Source: Bursaphelenchus xylophilus (Eukaryota > Nematoda > Chromadorea > Rhabditida > Aphelenchoididae). From it: 64,000 nucleotides of DNA. Below, piece by piece: positions 1 to 11,279 of this stretch. The notes below the pieces were generated by a model. The model had not been told where the DNA came from. It was given only the letters and a program-made list of their open reading frames with translations, and ran no database searches. Both the position numbers and the translations under genes were made by a program. Where the stretch lies: contig CAJFCV020000002.1 of assembly GCA_904066235.2 (NCBI GenBank), forward strand, positions 11,284,001-11,348,000, read 5' to 3'. Numbering within the stretch: the stretch's first letter is position 1; each line of letters starts with the position of its first letter.

Positions 1-220
1 AGACGACTCATTTTGCATCCCGGAAGGGACCAAAACGCCTCCAAACTCTTCCCTTCTCGAACCTAAAAAACCCCGATTTGAAGAGCCCGCCTTGAAGGAA
101 AGGGCGCACTTTTCAAAACGGAGTTTTTTAGCTTAGAGAAAGGAAGGGTTTGGAGTTATTTTGGCCCCTTCCAAGATGCAAAAGGAGACGTTTTTTGACA
201 TTGGATCCCGTCCCTCACTG
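1..220. mobile_element. Palindromic MITE, left end cut by window edge
   Basis: This matches the better preserved MITE at 29292-29502: both have a TTTTGCATCC segment near one side, an inverted counterpart (GATGCAAAA) near the other, and a terminal part reading TTGGATCC..GTCC..CACTG followed by TA. The inner part is a diverged palindrome (CTCTTCCCTTCTC against GAGAAAGGAAGGG). The TA at 221-222 fits a Tc1/mariner-type TA target duplication. The outer left end lies before base 1. No coding capacity. Confidence 0.6.
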
Positions 221-261
221 TATAATCCAACGTGGAAATGAGAAAGAGGGAGATTGCTTCG

Positions 262-556
262 ACATCACTATTTTTGCTGATTTCTGTTTTTTCTTTAGTA
301 GTACTGTTAAACAGTACTTTTTAAAACTTTTTCTTAAGAAACTCAATTAAGGGGCTTTCCAGGGTGCCGGTTTCAAAAATCATGTTCATATTTTCTGATT
401 TCTATTTTTGTTCTTAAGTATTTAGTACTGTTACGTAGTAATAATTTTTAGACTTTGTTTCTAAACTACTTGAGCAGTTTACGATGTTGCCGGTTTCAAA
501 AATCATGTTCATATTTACTGATGTCTACTTTTGTTCTTTTAAGGACAGTACTGTTA
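262..556 (+). repeat. Degenerate tandem repeat, about 118-base period
   Basis: Two clear copies begin at about 366 and 485. Each carries GCCGGTTTCAAAAATCATG, then an AT-rich stretch with CTGAT.TCTA.TTTTGTTCTT, then AGTACTGTTA. A third, partial copy occupies about 262-320. No ORF runs through it. Confidence 0.6.
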
Positions 557-929
557 AGTCGATTTCTTTCACTTACGGTAATGAGACATTCAATGGCGTA
601 AATATCTGAACAAACTGTTCAGGATGCTGCCGATCCCATTTTCATGCCGATACAACGGCACACATCTGAAATAATCGCCATTTCCTGTTTATAGACTGTT
701 TTCCATGAGCCGAATTTCTTCGCTCGCGGTGTTATGCAATGTGTGCGTTGTTTTACTTAAAATAGCTAAAAATCCGCTTATATGAGCTGACTTAGATTTT
801 GTTAAGAGAAGAGAACATAGGACGTAACGGTTCCTCAACTCGTTTTTCACACGCCTGTGAGAAGTGAGAGCTTGTTCTAAAGATGATAATAAATATATAA
901 TCACATCGTAGTGTTAGTCTACAAGAGAG

Positions 930-1135
930 ATATCGCGTATCTGAGCGCGTTGTCCCCGCCGCGAGAAATCGATGGTGCTGTGACTCAAAATGCCCAATTT
1001 GAACCGCTTCTGGGAATTCTCCATAGCTTTCCGTTGTCGCTAGAGCCATTGCAATGAACTTGTTCGTGAATACGACTTGATATGCAATTCTTTGCTCTGG
1101 TATTCTTTGTGCCTTGTCGTGAACGTCCATGATAC
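930..1135 (-). pseudogene. SF1 (UPF1-like) helicase relic, copy A
   Basis: The minus strand encodes a stretch containing VVFTNKFIAMALATT, then GEFPEAVQIGHFES and RFLAAGTTR, nearly identical to the fragment at 20760-20960. That second copy sits beside a helicase C-terminal domain with motifs V and VI, so this piece is probably part of the RecA-like domain 1 of the same family. Relative to the other copy there is a one-base deletion near 1130 that shifts the upstream frame, and the downstream context differs: a TTGTTCTAAA segment found beyond the exon in the other copy lies on the opposite side here. It is a rearranged, non-functional fragment. Confidence 0.55.
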
Positions 1136-1194
1136 GCCCTTGTGGAAAGACGTCGTCAGCGCATTGTTGTAGACTCCAGAGAGCTCTTCAATCG

Positions 1195-1524
1195 TTATTT
1201 TGTCTTTTGTTGGCACGGCAGATTGGTTGATAAAAAAGAGCTGAAATTAAGAAATTGCCAAATGACCGGTATATTCGAAGAAGGTTGTGGCTTGTTAAAT
1301 AGTAAAATAGCTATATACCACATCGAAAATTTAATATTAGGTTGATTCAAAGAATAGAAAAACACAATTACGTTCTCCAGAGGCTTCATTTGTTCTCTCC
1401 AGCCAAAAAGTTGTCGGTCCTTAAGGATTTTTTTTATCTCCGTCGCTTTTCTTTTTTTGATGTTGTCCTTTCTGCGCATGATGCCTTTGAAAAGGTATAC
1501 CATGCTCCGGACCCTTTTGGCCAC
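1195..1524 (-). CDS. Unrecognised open frame, possible gene relic
   Basis: A 109-codon open frame, lysine- and arginine-rich in its first half (RRKDNIKKRKATEIKKILKD) and hydrophobic later. I do not recognise it. It lies just beyond helicase relic A on the same strand and could be an exon of the same decayed gene, but no splice sites or second copy support this. Confidence 0.2.
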   Translation of the reverse strand: MAKRVRSMVYLFKGIMRRKDNIKKRKATEIKKILKDRQLFGWREQMKPLENVIVFFYSLNQPNIKFSMWYIAILLFNKPQPSSNIPVIWQFLNFSSFLSTNLPCQQKTK

Positions 1525-1529
1525 ATGAA

Positions 1530-3460
1530 AATCTTGTCAAAGACATCTCCAATAGATGGATTCTGATCAGGCAATCGTGTCCTTTAGAAATTTTTTGTCC
1601 TTTTGGAATAATTTTGGCCTCTCGGAAGGATCTTCCCAGATGTTGCATTGAAACTAGTGGCTTCATTTCCAATTTACGACGAAATAGGCTACAAAATTTT
1701 GCAAACAGCGGAATTACGTATCGCTTTCCAAGCGGCCTGTTTTTTTACGTACCTGCAGTATAAAACTTCCGCGGCGACTACGATTTTTTTCTGAATAAAG
1801 GCCAATAAAGCCAAAGAACCAGTTGTACATTTCCTCATACTTTAAGTCAATTGGTTACGGCACACTTCTTGAAATAACGCAGCAGAAATTTTGGGAAATG
1901 GAAGTAACACGTAGACATTTGGCATTACGGGAAAAGTTGCTCCATTGGGGTGACGGCCTTATCTGTTAGTGATCACCTTACGACGTACAGTCTTTTTTAC
2001 GATTTCTTTCGAAAATTGGCGTTGGAGAGAGAGAGTTGTTCGGCTTCTAAACCGACCAAGAGTTACAGGGGATAATTCAATTTCAACGCAATTTATTCAA
2101 GCTCTGTTTTATAGCCCTTTTTTGATGACTTAAAAGCAGAAAGTATGTATTTAGAACCTATCATGACAGCGACTTATTTAGCGCGTTGAGAATGTGGATT
2201 CTTGCCAATTCGAAGTGATTCTCTTCTAACTCAATTACGTCCAATTCACATCTTGCTCGCCGTGGCGTCCAGCCTTTACGTTGTATTTTAAGTTGTTCAT
2301 GATCCTAGGCTCTTACGGAATTGGGAAGGGAGCCTCGGTGTGCAAAAGCTTCTCTGCTATGACCGTGTACTGCCGCCTCGATAACTTCCTCCAGTTCTTT
2401 CTGCAGTCGTCGTCCTGAGCAAGAATCTTTTATTCGTTCCTCTATAACTTAGCTGCCGTTATAACATACCCTTTCTTTTTAAATTGAAGTTATCGGCCTA
2501 AGCAAGTTCGCCTTAATGTTCGCTTCATAATTCATGACATATTACAATCGTTTCAATCATATACTATTATGATTTTTATCACATGATGTCGACAACATTG
2601 TATATCCACTATACATATTGCTATCATCAACTGGGTCGAGAACATTGCGAACTCTTTGTCTTCTGCTAGCCAGTAATAATGACGTACTTACGGATAGACT
2701 GCTTTCATAGATCAGAAAGCAGATAAGTAGTAACGTTTACTGTCTCCGACAGGTTGTGAATAACAAAACGTGAACAGCTGAATAGCAATGAATAATTAAA
2801 ACATTTTAAACCTATCATCAATGCTGAAAACATATTTCCTGAATGTTTTCCATCAGATAATTACCTTCCTGTTTAAAAAATGTAAAATTTTAAGTTTCTT
2901 ATTCTACGACCTCTGTTATACCTGGGTTATTTTCTTCCACAGCTTCAAAGGAAATTTCAACTTGACATTTCGCAAGACTGTTCTTTGCCATCAATTATCC
3001 ATTAATTACGGCTTGTTGCGACAGGTATGGTGTCTGAAACTCCGGTAGAATGTTTCCGTCCAAAAGAGAGTTGGCCTTGTTCACTTTCAGAAGTCTTACT
3101 TATTACCCAGCTTTTACGGCCAGGGCAGTCAGGGCATCTATTATTACGTTGTGACTATATCGTCGCATATCCACTATTCATATTATGAATTATAATCAAC
3201 CGAAAACATTTCTTTCAGATTCTTACGGCCAGTGCCACCATTGGGTTATTGTTGACACGTGTTTCTTTCTGCAAAGTATCGTTTTTATCATTAAAAATAT
3301 CGCTTTGTCGCTGCATTTCCAATTTACGTTGAAGTATTGAGCCGCCACGATTATGCTTTCGATCAGCGATCAGGCCACATTTCTCGGATTTTTAGTTTTT
3401 CGCTTCTGAAGCGACAGGGATCTGATGGCGGTTAGAAGAAAATGCCAACGAAAAAGAGTA
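1530..3460. other. Gene-free mosaic tract rich in TTACG
   Basis: No ORF here looks coding. TTACG occurs on the + strand at about 1675, 1713, 1745, 1854, 1926, 1978, 1996, 2234, 2276, 2313, 2687, 3006, 3113, 3145, 3224 and 3326. Two diverged copies of a conserved box (ATATCCACTAT then ATCAAC) lie at about 2600-2640 and 3168-3210; fuller copies are at 35525 and 38205. Confidence 0.5.
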
Positions 3461-3464
3461 AGAC

Positions 3465-3920
3465 CTACGTCGGAAAAAACATCCTCAGATTGCAAATAAA
3501 TATTCCGTTAGTTTTGTGTACTGTTATTTTATGTCCGTCCAGGCCTGCTGTTACGGCTGTCCGAGTCCATAAATCTTGGTTCATTGTCACCTCCTGTTCT
3601 TCCGTTTCCACCAACCTGACTCTCGCTTTAAAGTGGGAATCCCGCTGTGCTTCACGGATCACTTCTATTTCATCCAAAATACCCTGAATATCTCTCGTCC
3701 TATTGTAATTTAGGGACACAAGTTTGTGTACGACCAATTTCGGACCATTGCTGTGGGCGTTGTGTTTCCTAAAGCCCCCTAGTTCAGCCGCCATGGCTAG
3801 AGTAGCGCATCGGTTAATTGGCCCTGTCGTAAATATTTGGCAATTGAACATACGACGACAGTACCCTACCACAACACTGGAAAGAAGCAGTGGCGAGGTC
3901 CTTTCGGAGTTTTCATACAC
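3465..3920 (-). pseudogene. Unrecognised minus-strand ORF, copy 1 of a duplicated pair
   Basis: A 151-codon open frame. Its central part (YNRTRDIQGI, then EVIREAQRDSHFKARVRLVE) is repeated at protein level in the same frame at 6240-6398 with conservative changes, which suggests it was once coding. I cannot assign a family. The + strand of the overlapping 3830-4060 region carries a retroelement integrase relic, so the two readings are opposed, and the far end of this ORF may be fortuitous. Confidence 0.4.
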
Positions 3921-4060
3921 ATTGGCAAAAACTACTGTCCCGATTCGTCAGTTTCATGAAATGCTGCCGGCCATTACGTTTGCATACAATACATCTTTGC
4001 ACTCTTCAACTCTCGAATCTCCGGCATTTTTTTATTGTCAGCCACTTCTACGCATTTGAT
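3830..4060 (+). pseudogene. LTR-retroelement integrase C-terminal relic
   Basis: The reading near 3950-4040 contains MLPAITFAYNTSLHSST followed by SPAFF. This is the pattern of the integrase core end in Ty3/gypsy and related elements (LP..FAYN...H.ST..SP). Upstream the reading changes frame, so it is a decayed fragment. A second copy of the same block lies at 6530-6725. No LTR is attached. Confidence 0.5.
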
Positions 4061-4630
4061 TATCAGAGACAATGATGTCTTGGCCTTCAGAGCTCGTCTT
4101 ACGACAAACATTTGCCTGGCTTGAAACGGGTCTTAAGAAAGTCGGTGGGCCTCTTACGTCACAGCATATGGTGGGGATCCCAATTGAAAAAACTTGCGTT
4201 TAAAAGACGATTTCTGAGTCAGTGAAGCAAGCCGTGACATAGGATTTTTTCGAAGTTGAGTTTTTTGCATAAATATGATCCACAGCACCAGTAGGGAAAA
4301 AGCGAACCACAGTTTTCCTCAATTCTTCCATTAACTGTACTTTTTATACAATTTTCTGTTTATACAGTAATTCGTCATAACTTTCTACAATGGTGTCCGT
4401 TTGTCATAAAAATAAGGCTACTATGGTTTTTGGGCATGACGAGTTCAATAAAACCAAACAAAATTTCATCCGGTTACGGTAACATATAAAAATACTGTAT
4501 CGGTCGGTAAAAATCGACCATAAAAAGTTTGTTTCAAAAAAGCCACAGCCAATTTTTTCATATTCGTAATCAGCGTAAAATTCTGCTCTAGGGCCAATTT
4601 TAAAAAGTTCAAAAATAGGACCCCCATTTT

Positions 4631-4702
4631 CCGTGGTGCAGTGGTTTTTGACCAGGACTCGTAATCTGACCACCCAGGTTCGAATCCGGGTGGGTGCGAA
4701 TG
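4631..4702 (+). tRNA. tRNA-like sequence in left arm of fold-back element 1
   Basis: The segment has an A-box-like GTGCAGTGGTTTTTG and a clear B box, GGTTCGAATCC, at tRNA-like spacing, with a nearly complete T arm. By position the anticodon would be CGT, but the anticodon and acceptor stems pair poorly. It is best read as a degenerate tRNA-derived sequence or RNA polymerase III promoter, not a working tRNA. Confidence 0.5.
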
Positions 4703-5519
4703 TAGAAAAAAGACCTAAAATCACTTTTAATGAAAACCTGAGAGTTATTTGAAGCACGCTGAGCAATTTTAGGCATTAAAACTCTGAATTTGGGATTAAA
4801 ACGATTTTTATGTAATTTTAGAGGATTGATGCATCAAAAATAAAACTGCTTCAAACTGGTTGAAATTGATAACACTTATTCTATGGCTAATTGTAAGAAA
4901 CTTTCCTGTTAACTTTTTTTGGTAGAGTGCTGTATCATGGATTACTGTAACATAAAATTTATTCTACTTAGCAGATGTGTTCTTCAAAATTCTTGGGTAA
5001 ATGTTTTTCTTTTTTTGATTAGATCTATTAAAAAGCAAGAAATCGCAACGCTCCATATTTCAAAAAAAGAATTTCCCATGATATATTGTGCATCTTGACA
5101 TCATTATCGGTTGGAAACCTGCGCGTTATAACGGACGTGTTTCAAGTCCTACGGACATAGAAAACACATTTGTGTGATAACCAACGTGTTCTCAAGCATT
5201 CCTATCATAATTGTGATACATTGAAGTCTCTACGCCCTGTGGCATACCAAAAACGAAAACGGGTTTAATGTTACAGTAATCCATGATATAGCATTCTACC
5301 AAAAAAAGTTAACGGGAAAGTTTCTTACAATTAGCCATAGAATAAGTGTTATCAATTTCAACCAGTTTGAAGCAGTTTTATTTTCGATGCATTAATCCTC
5401 TAAAATTACATAAAAATCGTTTTAATCCCAAATTCAGAGAGTTTTAATGCCTAAAATTGCTCAGCATGCTTCAAATAACTCTCAGGTTTTCATTAAAAGT
5501 GATTTTAGGTCTTTTTTCT

Positions 5520-5592
5520 ACATTCGCACCCACCCGGATTCGAACCTGGGTGGTCAGATTACCAGTTTTGGTCAAAAACCACTACACCACGG
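5520..5592 (-). tRNA. tRNA-like sequence in right arm of fold-back element 1
   Basis: Mirror copy of the left-arm unit with the same B box and A-box region (GTGTAGTGGTTTTTG). The central triplet differs (GGT instead of CGT), so the two arms have diverged there while the B box stayed identical. The acceptor stem does not pair. Confidence 0.5.
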
Positions 5593-6179
5593 AAAATGGG
5601 GGTCCTATTTTTGAACTTTTTAAAATTGGTCCTAGAGCAGAATTTTACGCTGATTACGAATATGAAAAAATTGGCTGTGGCTTTTTTGAAACAAACTTTT
5701 TATGGTCGATTTTTACCGACCGATACAGTATTTTTATATGTTACCGTAACCGGATGAAATTTTTTTGGTTTTATTGAACTCGTCATGCCCAAAAACCATA
5801 GTAGCCTTATTTTTATGACAAACGGACACCATTGTAGAAAGTTATGACGAATTACTGTATAAACAGAAAATTGTATAAAAAGTACAGTTAATGGAAGAAT
5901 TAAGGAAAACTGTGGTTCGCTTTTTCTCTACAGGTGCCATGGGTCATATTAATGTAAAAAACTCAACATCGAAAAAATCCTATGTCCTGGCCTAACTACG
6001 GCTTGCTTCAGTGACTCAGAAATCGTCTTTTAAATACAGATTTTAAAGGTGAAGTTAACTGGAAACGAAGCAAGCTCGAACTATTATACGTACAAAAGAC
6101 ACGCTCCTTATTACGACGACTCCAAAACAAAAAGAAATTTAAATTTATGCCAAAAAAAAGGCGCTCTGAGAATCTAGAT

Positions 6180-6398
6180 CAGATCACATATAAATAGCAA
6201 CGGACTTGGAAGGATTCTGAAAATTACGTCGCATTCGAAAGCTAGAAATGTTTCCTGTTGCTCCGTTTCCACTAACCTGATCCTCGCTTTGCAGTGGGAA
6301 TCCCGCTGTCCTTCCCGGATCACTTCCATTTCTTCCACAATACCCCGAATATCTCTCGTTCTATTGTACTTCAGGTGCACAAATCTGGGTACGAGCAA
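6180..6398 (-). pseudogene. Unrecognised minus-strand ORF, copy 2 of a duplicated pair
   Basis: A 74-codon open frame whose first half (YNRTRDIRGIVEEMEVIRE) matches copy 1 at 3465-3920. The remainder is unrelated, so homology ends at about 6240. It belongs to a direct repeat of about 0.7 kb (3580-4203 and 6235-6895). Function unknown. Confidence 0.4.
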
Positions 6399-6529
6399 TG
6401 TTGGTCCAGTACTGTGGGCGTTGTGTATCTTAAAGCCCTCTAGTCCAGCTGGGATGGCATGGCGGCTATAGTATAGGATCAGTTAATTAGCCCGATTGTA
6501 AATATTACATTTGGGAACTGACCATAATA

Positions 6530-6725
6530 CGAAGATACTCTACCACAACACCGGAAAGGAGCAGTGGAGAGGTCCTTTCGGAGTTTTCATACATATTGGC
6601 AAAAACTACGGTCCCGATTCGTCAGTTTGTTGAAATACCGCCGGCCATTACGTCCACAACACATTTATCTGAAAGTCCGCTTTTGATCTACTCATGGCAG
6701 AGTTCCCCAGTTCGCTCCGACATTT
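6530..6725 (+). pseudogene. Integrase relic, second copy
   Basis: Nucleotide alignment with 3840-4040 is clear (for example TTTTCATACA.ATTGGCAAAA and GCCGGCCATTACGT). It carries more damage than the first copy and no long frame survives. Confidence 0.4.
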
Positions 6726-6850
6726 TATTGTCAGCCCCTTGATGCTTCCCAGCAAGTTATCATTTGGGAACGAAAGCGCCTATATATGTAGTTGTTCAGT
6801 CGTTTCCGTCGCGTCGACAAACGATGGGGTCTCCATTGAGAAATTCGCGT

Positions 6851-6854
6851 TTAA
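6851..6854. other. Empty TTAA site paralogous to fold-back element 1
   Basis: TTCGCGTTTAAGCAATG here aligns with TTGCGTTTAA before element 1 and TTAAATACAG after it. Downstream, TTTTAAA.....AAGTTAAC continues in both copies. The duplicated block therefore preserves the pre-insertion state. Confidence 0.75.
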
Positions 6855-6899
6855 GCAATGATTTTAAAGACTAAGTTAACCGGATTAACATCTTTAATT

Positions 6900-9500
6900 T
6901 TCTTCTTCTCCGTGCTCAATATTCTCCGAGTCGCCGTTGTTATGTTCTACGTCTTTCTTGAAATATATTTCGTCCGAAAGAACCGGTAAGAAGGTATCGA
7001 GTCTCACGGATCGTTCGGCACTGTTCATTTTACATAGAGACTTTACAACAAAAGATTTCAAAGTGAAAATTAAAATGAAAAACTGCGGAGCCTGGGGGGT
7101 CCAGATCGTCCCATTTTGATGACTTAAAAGCAGAAACTTATTTTCACTTACAAACTTTTGAAACGCTGAGTTCGGCAGAGCCCCATATACACTTGCAAAA
7201 GCCGTATGGTCAGATCACACTGACAATTAAGTCAGTCAGATCCATTGATTCTTGGATCTCTAGAAGAAAGGTCTTGGAAGGATTCGGAAAATTACGGCGA
7301 ATTCGTCTGGAGAGTTTAACGCAAAGTTGAAGCTTCCCGTTGTGATCTTTGTCAACACAATCTAGAAAGACTACACAGTGAAAGTTTACGGGAGTTTCTA
7401 CACAATAGAGCATTGTACAACATGGTCGACTTTTTTACGATGTAGCTTAGCTTGCTGTTCATGTATTTGAAGATGGTAAGTCATCATAGCAGTAGAAATG
7501 GCGTCGTTGAAAACTCTTTTGTTTCTGGTGAAAACTGTCAAGGTTCCGAAGAAAGGACCATGACTACGTTACTCACGAATCTTTTTTCATCCGTCCGGCT
7601 TACGTAAAAGTCGCCTGCCAGAAAGCTTTCCTCCCATTAAATTTACAAACTTACGGGAACTAAATAAAAAGGCTTTGACATCATCCAATCTACGTCCAGC
7701 CGGTGTTATCAATCTCCCCGGGAATGGGACTTGGGCCATTGCTGTCTCATCGACTGAACTTTTTATCATTGTAAAGTAAAATTGCAAGAATTGCAACTAC
7801 AGTTTTATACAGTGTACTATACATACTCTGCTTAACTCTACGTTTCCTTGTTGAAATACTTGCATTTTGTTGTGCGTCGCTCAAATCGGCGCCGTCAGCA
7901 GGCATACATATGGCCTTTGATTTAGGCAGTTTTTTTGAAACGACAGTGTCAAATCTCTTTGAACATGGCGTTGTTTGTCACTCAAATAAGTATTTTTTCA
8001 ATCCACTGCAGATAGCGAAAGCAACATCTGAGGCTGTCATGAAGACTTCGTAAGGATGAAGAGGGTCCACTTGCGTGGCCGGAAGGTATGCGTCTTTGAA
8101 AACCTATGTCTTAGACATGGTTTTTAGAGGGAGCCATGCTGAAAGGAATGCCTACAACGCCGCAATATCTTACGTTCTCCGAAGCAATGCAGTTATGTAT
8201 CAGCGCAAACGAAATTTACGATTGGGTCTTTTCTATGCAAATGTGCGTACGGAGGGTTGTGCGCGATGCACACACATCAGTTGAGGCTGTGTTTGATTCT
8301 TGGACATCTGAAATTCCTCTCCTCCCTTTTCATACGTCCTCATTAGCACAACGCCTATAGGGTCATTTTCACAACGCTTAAGCTCACCATATTTCCCTTC
8401 AGTTTATGCCAGGCGGAGGCTCTTCGATCGGCATCTTCAGGGAAACAACACTTGGAAATGGCTGAATATTCTTCAGTGCGCCTCAATTTTTTTTAGCGAT
8501 CCCCATATCATTTGAAAAAGTAGGAAAAATACCAAAAAATGAACAGAGACTTACCACTATTTCTTTTGTAATCTTGCACCGTATATGCCTTCTTTGGCGT
8601 GCAATCCTTACGTTATACCATTTAAGACACTTGGCAGGTTAAAAGCTGCTCATAATCATAAATTCTTACGATTTGTGACCCTGAAATCTTAACCTGCTTA
8701 TTTTGCCTGTACTTTACGCCCTCGCTGTAAATGCCTCCCGCAGATCACAAGCCTTACGAATGGGTTTGTCCGATATGCACAACTCTCTGCTTGTTTTTCC
8801 TAGCTGTTTGAGCTATGTTAGCTGATTATCACCTAGCTTTTTTTTATGAAATTTCAAAAAAAAAATCCTTGAAAAATTTTTTGTCCTTGCATGCCAAGGA
8901 ATCTGTAAGATACAAAGAGAAAATTTTGTTTTCTTAATTGTTGCTATAACTATACATATGACCCCTCTGTTGACCTCGTGATTACTGTTTTACGAATAGT
9001 TTGAATGTTGCTCGGTTGTGAGCTATGTAATTATGCTTTATGTAATTACGGAACGGTTCGTTGCTACAAGTGATATTTTTCGGCAGCCCCACCGAACTGT
9101 CCTACGATTGACCAAGTTGGTTTTCGGTAGTCTAGTGCCTGGTATGGTGTTGGGATCTCGCTTGCAGTTTGGATTGGGAACAGACTGAATAGGTCCAGTA
9201 ATCAATTGTATTAACCGGATAGGTCCAGTGATGAGTTGAATTGACCGAGAGGAAGATGTTCGTGGATCCTCAACGGATTTGCGGACCTAGAGTTACCCAA
9301 TATCGTACATGCGCTATATACGAATAGTTTATGAAAAAAGAGTAAAATCAAGTTTGTTTTTTACGGTCGGTCTTATTCTTCAAACACTAGGCGTGGCCTG
9401 AATAACCACTCTCTAGTTTATCTACGGGAGTCACCGTATTCATTGAACTCACAGAACTCGCAGGCAAGTATCTAGCGCCTATCGGCCCACAAAAATAAGC
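6900..9500. other. Gene-poor mosaic tract
   Basis: Nothing here can be assigned with confidence. Minus-strand open frames at 7210-7413 and 7587-7796 and plus-strand frames at 8075-8360 are short and unrecognised. TTACG recurs on the + strand (about 7292, 7388, 7436, 7602, 7653, 8170, 8217, 8610, 8667, 8714, 8753, 8992, 9048 and 9360). Confidence 0.4.
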
Positions 9501-9529
9501 CGGCTTTGACTTCAGCAAAAATAATATCC

Positions 9530-10260
9530 GGATAAGGGTTAATTTAAAATATTACCTTACCACAGGCGTCCTTGATGTAATTGCCCAATTAATAATTAGA
9601 TATTTTTAGGGAATCCAATCCCTATTACTCACACACAGCAATTAAATCTTCCCATGTAACAATCTTATCCTTTATTACATCGCTCAAAATACAATCTGCA
9701 TCATCCAATACCAATACAACTTAGAATATATCTATTAGTCTACATAGAGTCAGATTAATCATTCCTCTCTCCCATAGAAAATCCCTGTCGAGATATAGAT
9801 TGGCTCCGTCTTTTGCGTGTACGGATTGTTATTCAGCCAATCAATGTCTATCCTTTATCCAGTCTGATTCATCCATCTTAAAATCTTCCGATTCAAATAC
9901 AAAAATTACAAAACACAATTTAAAATAATACGGGATTAATTCCCACATTTGTTCGCGCGCAATTTTACGATAAACTGCTTCATCATTTAATACATCTTAC
10001 CTTATTGGCCAACCCTTACGAAATTGGTTGATTCGACGTTTTGTGATTAACACGCTGAATAGGAAAATTAAATCTTCACCGATATATCTTGCTTATTATT
10101 TATTGCACCCAACAGTACACCTTAGCCATATTATATATCCATAGAAAATATATCCCGTCTTCAAGTGTCCAATCTTTATTCTTTATGGACTGCCGATCTC
10201 TGCCTTCTTAGAGTCTTCTGAAAAGCCTTGAGGACGTTCATCTTCCGGTGAACGTTTCGG
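9530..10260 (+). repeat. Dispersed AT-rich repeat, copy 1
   Basis: Shares blocks with 56470-56640: TTACC..ACCACAGG.GTCCTTG, a GGGAAT..AATCC segment, repeated ATC.TTTATT phrases and ACAAAACACAAT. Several phrases recur within the unit. It could be part of an old LTR, but no partner in correct spacing is visible. Confidence 0.35.
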
Positions 10261-10596
10261 ATGAGGTGTCGCCGCGACTCCGTTGTACTCGACAATAAAT
10301 AATTATTGAACTTTGTTGTCCAATAATTCGACATGTTGGCAACTCGATGTTGGCCAATTTTTTATTCCAAATCTCAAACTTGGGTTAATAAACCAAACAA
10401 AAATTTGCGCGAAAAGAAAATAATATAATACAATCGACAATTATATAGAACAATGTAAAAAATATAATCGAAAAATTGTATAAAAAATATCAAGACGGCC
10501 TGTCCTATCCCGATAAATTTGGCCTATCTATTTTGAAATCTATTCAGGGGAAATTTTTGGAGAAAGAAACAAGACGCCACTTTACAGCAAACGCCT

Positions 10597-10905
10597 TCAG
10601 ATATTTTTTCGCTGTGTACGCGACAGAGGCGTTGAAACTGGCTTATATAGTTCTTGATCCTGGGCGGGGCATCCAGTGATTTGTTGCCGTGAGACACTGA
10701 AATCAAAAATCAATGTTATGATGGACACGCAAACATCAAGACAAGCAAAATGCGACCTACACACCTTACTATCCAGATACAACGGGACATCGTAGTAGAG
10801 GAGAATTTGGTGGGTCTCGGACGCTGGCCCGTTTACGAAGAAGGGACCATCGATGTTTGGCAGACGACAACAGAAGTTGTGGCACGTTCTCGGGCGTAGC
10901 ATCAA
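10597..10905 (-). CDS. Unrecognised open frame
   Basis: A 102-codon frame containing CHNFCCRLPNIDGPFFVNGP then HQILLYYDVPLYLDSK. After the latter a GTGTGT donor-like sequence follows, so the coding part may be an exon of about 46 codons. I do not recognise it. A TATATAG-containing stretch lies at about 10645. Confidence 0.25.
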   Translation of the reverse strand: MMLRPRTCHNFCCRLPNIDGPFFVNGPASETHQILLYYDVPLYLDSKVCRSHFACLDVCVSIITLIFDFSVSRQQITGCPAQDQELYKPVSTPLSRTQRKNI

Positions 10906-11279
10906 TCGGGGTACTTACGCCTTTTTATAGGGACTCCATACAAGACGTTGTAAGGGATCCGCGCCCATGGATCCATTAGGCCGCGTTCCAATCCCGTGGG
11001 AGATTTCCAATCATCACCTGAGATTATGAAGTGCAAGGAAACAAAAGGGCCAAGAAATCACGCACACAGATTAATCTTACCAAAAATAACCGGCCAAAAT
11101 TAGCGCCTCGGATTATCGAAGAGGACCGCGGATCAGGGTTCAAAACCAGCGAAATTATTCATCAAGACATCCAATGTCTTACTGAAAAACCATTCTTTTC
11201 TAAAAATATTTTTTCTAACAAAGAATGAGCTCCTTTACAATCTTTTCCATGCATATAAGTGCTAAAAGCAGTTGAAAAT

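Larger units (their letters stand above)
4204..6029. mobile_element. Fold-back element 1 with tRNA-like arms, TTAA target site
   Basis: A 1826-base inverted-repeat element. The left arm runs to about 4958 and is mirrored by the right arm from about 5268, leaving a loop of roughly 310 bases. The termini read AAGACGATTTCTGAGTCA and its complement. TTAA flanks both sides (4200-4203 and 6030-6033). The paralogous block at 6851 has a single TTAA with no element, so excision of element plus one TTAA restores the uninterrupted alignment. There is no transposase gene, and the matching open frames in the two arms (4404-4766 and 5457-5777) are mirror images of one palindrome. A piggyBac-type transposase acting in trans would fit TTAA targeting, but the TIR start differs from classic piggyBac ends. 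Confidence 0.85.

Noticed and set aside
366..556. GGTTTCAA in the tandem repeat as a C. elegans-type piRNA upstream motif (CTGTTTCA)
   Set aside because: Only two copies, in a tandem repeat, and the core does not match well; no comparable motif accompanies the TTACG sites.
4404..5777. Open frames of 120 and 106 codons in the arms of fold-back element 1
   Set aside because: They are mirror copies of one palindromic arm and run straight through the tRNA-like unit; no protein family is visible.
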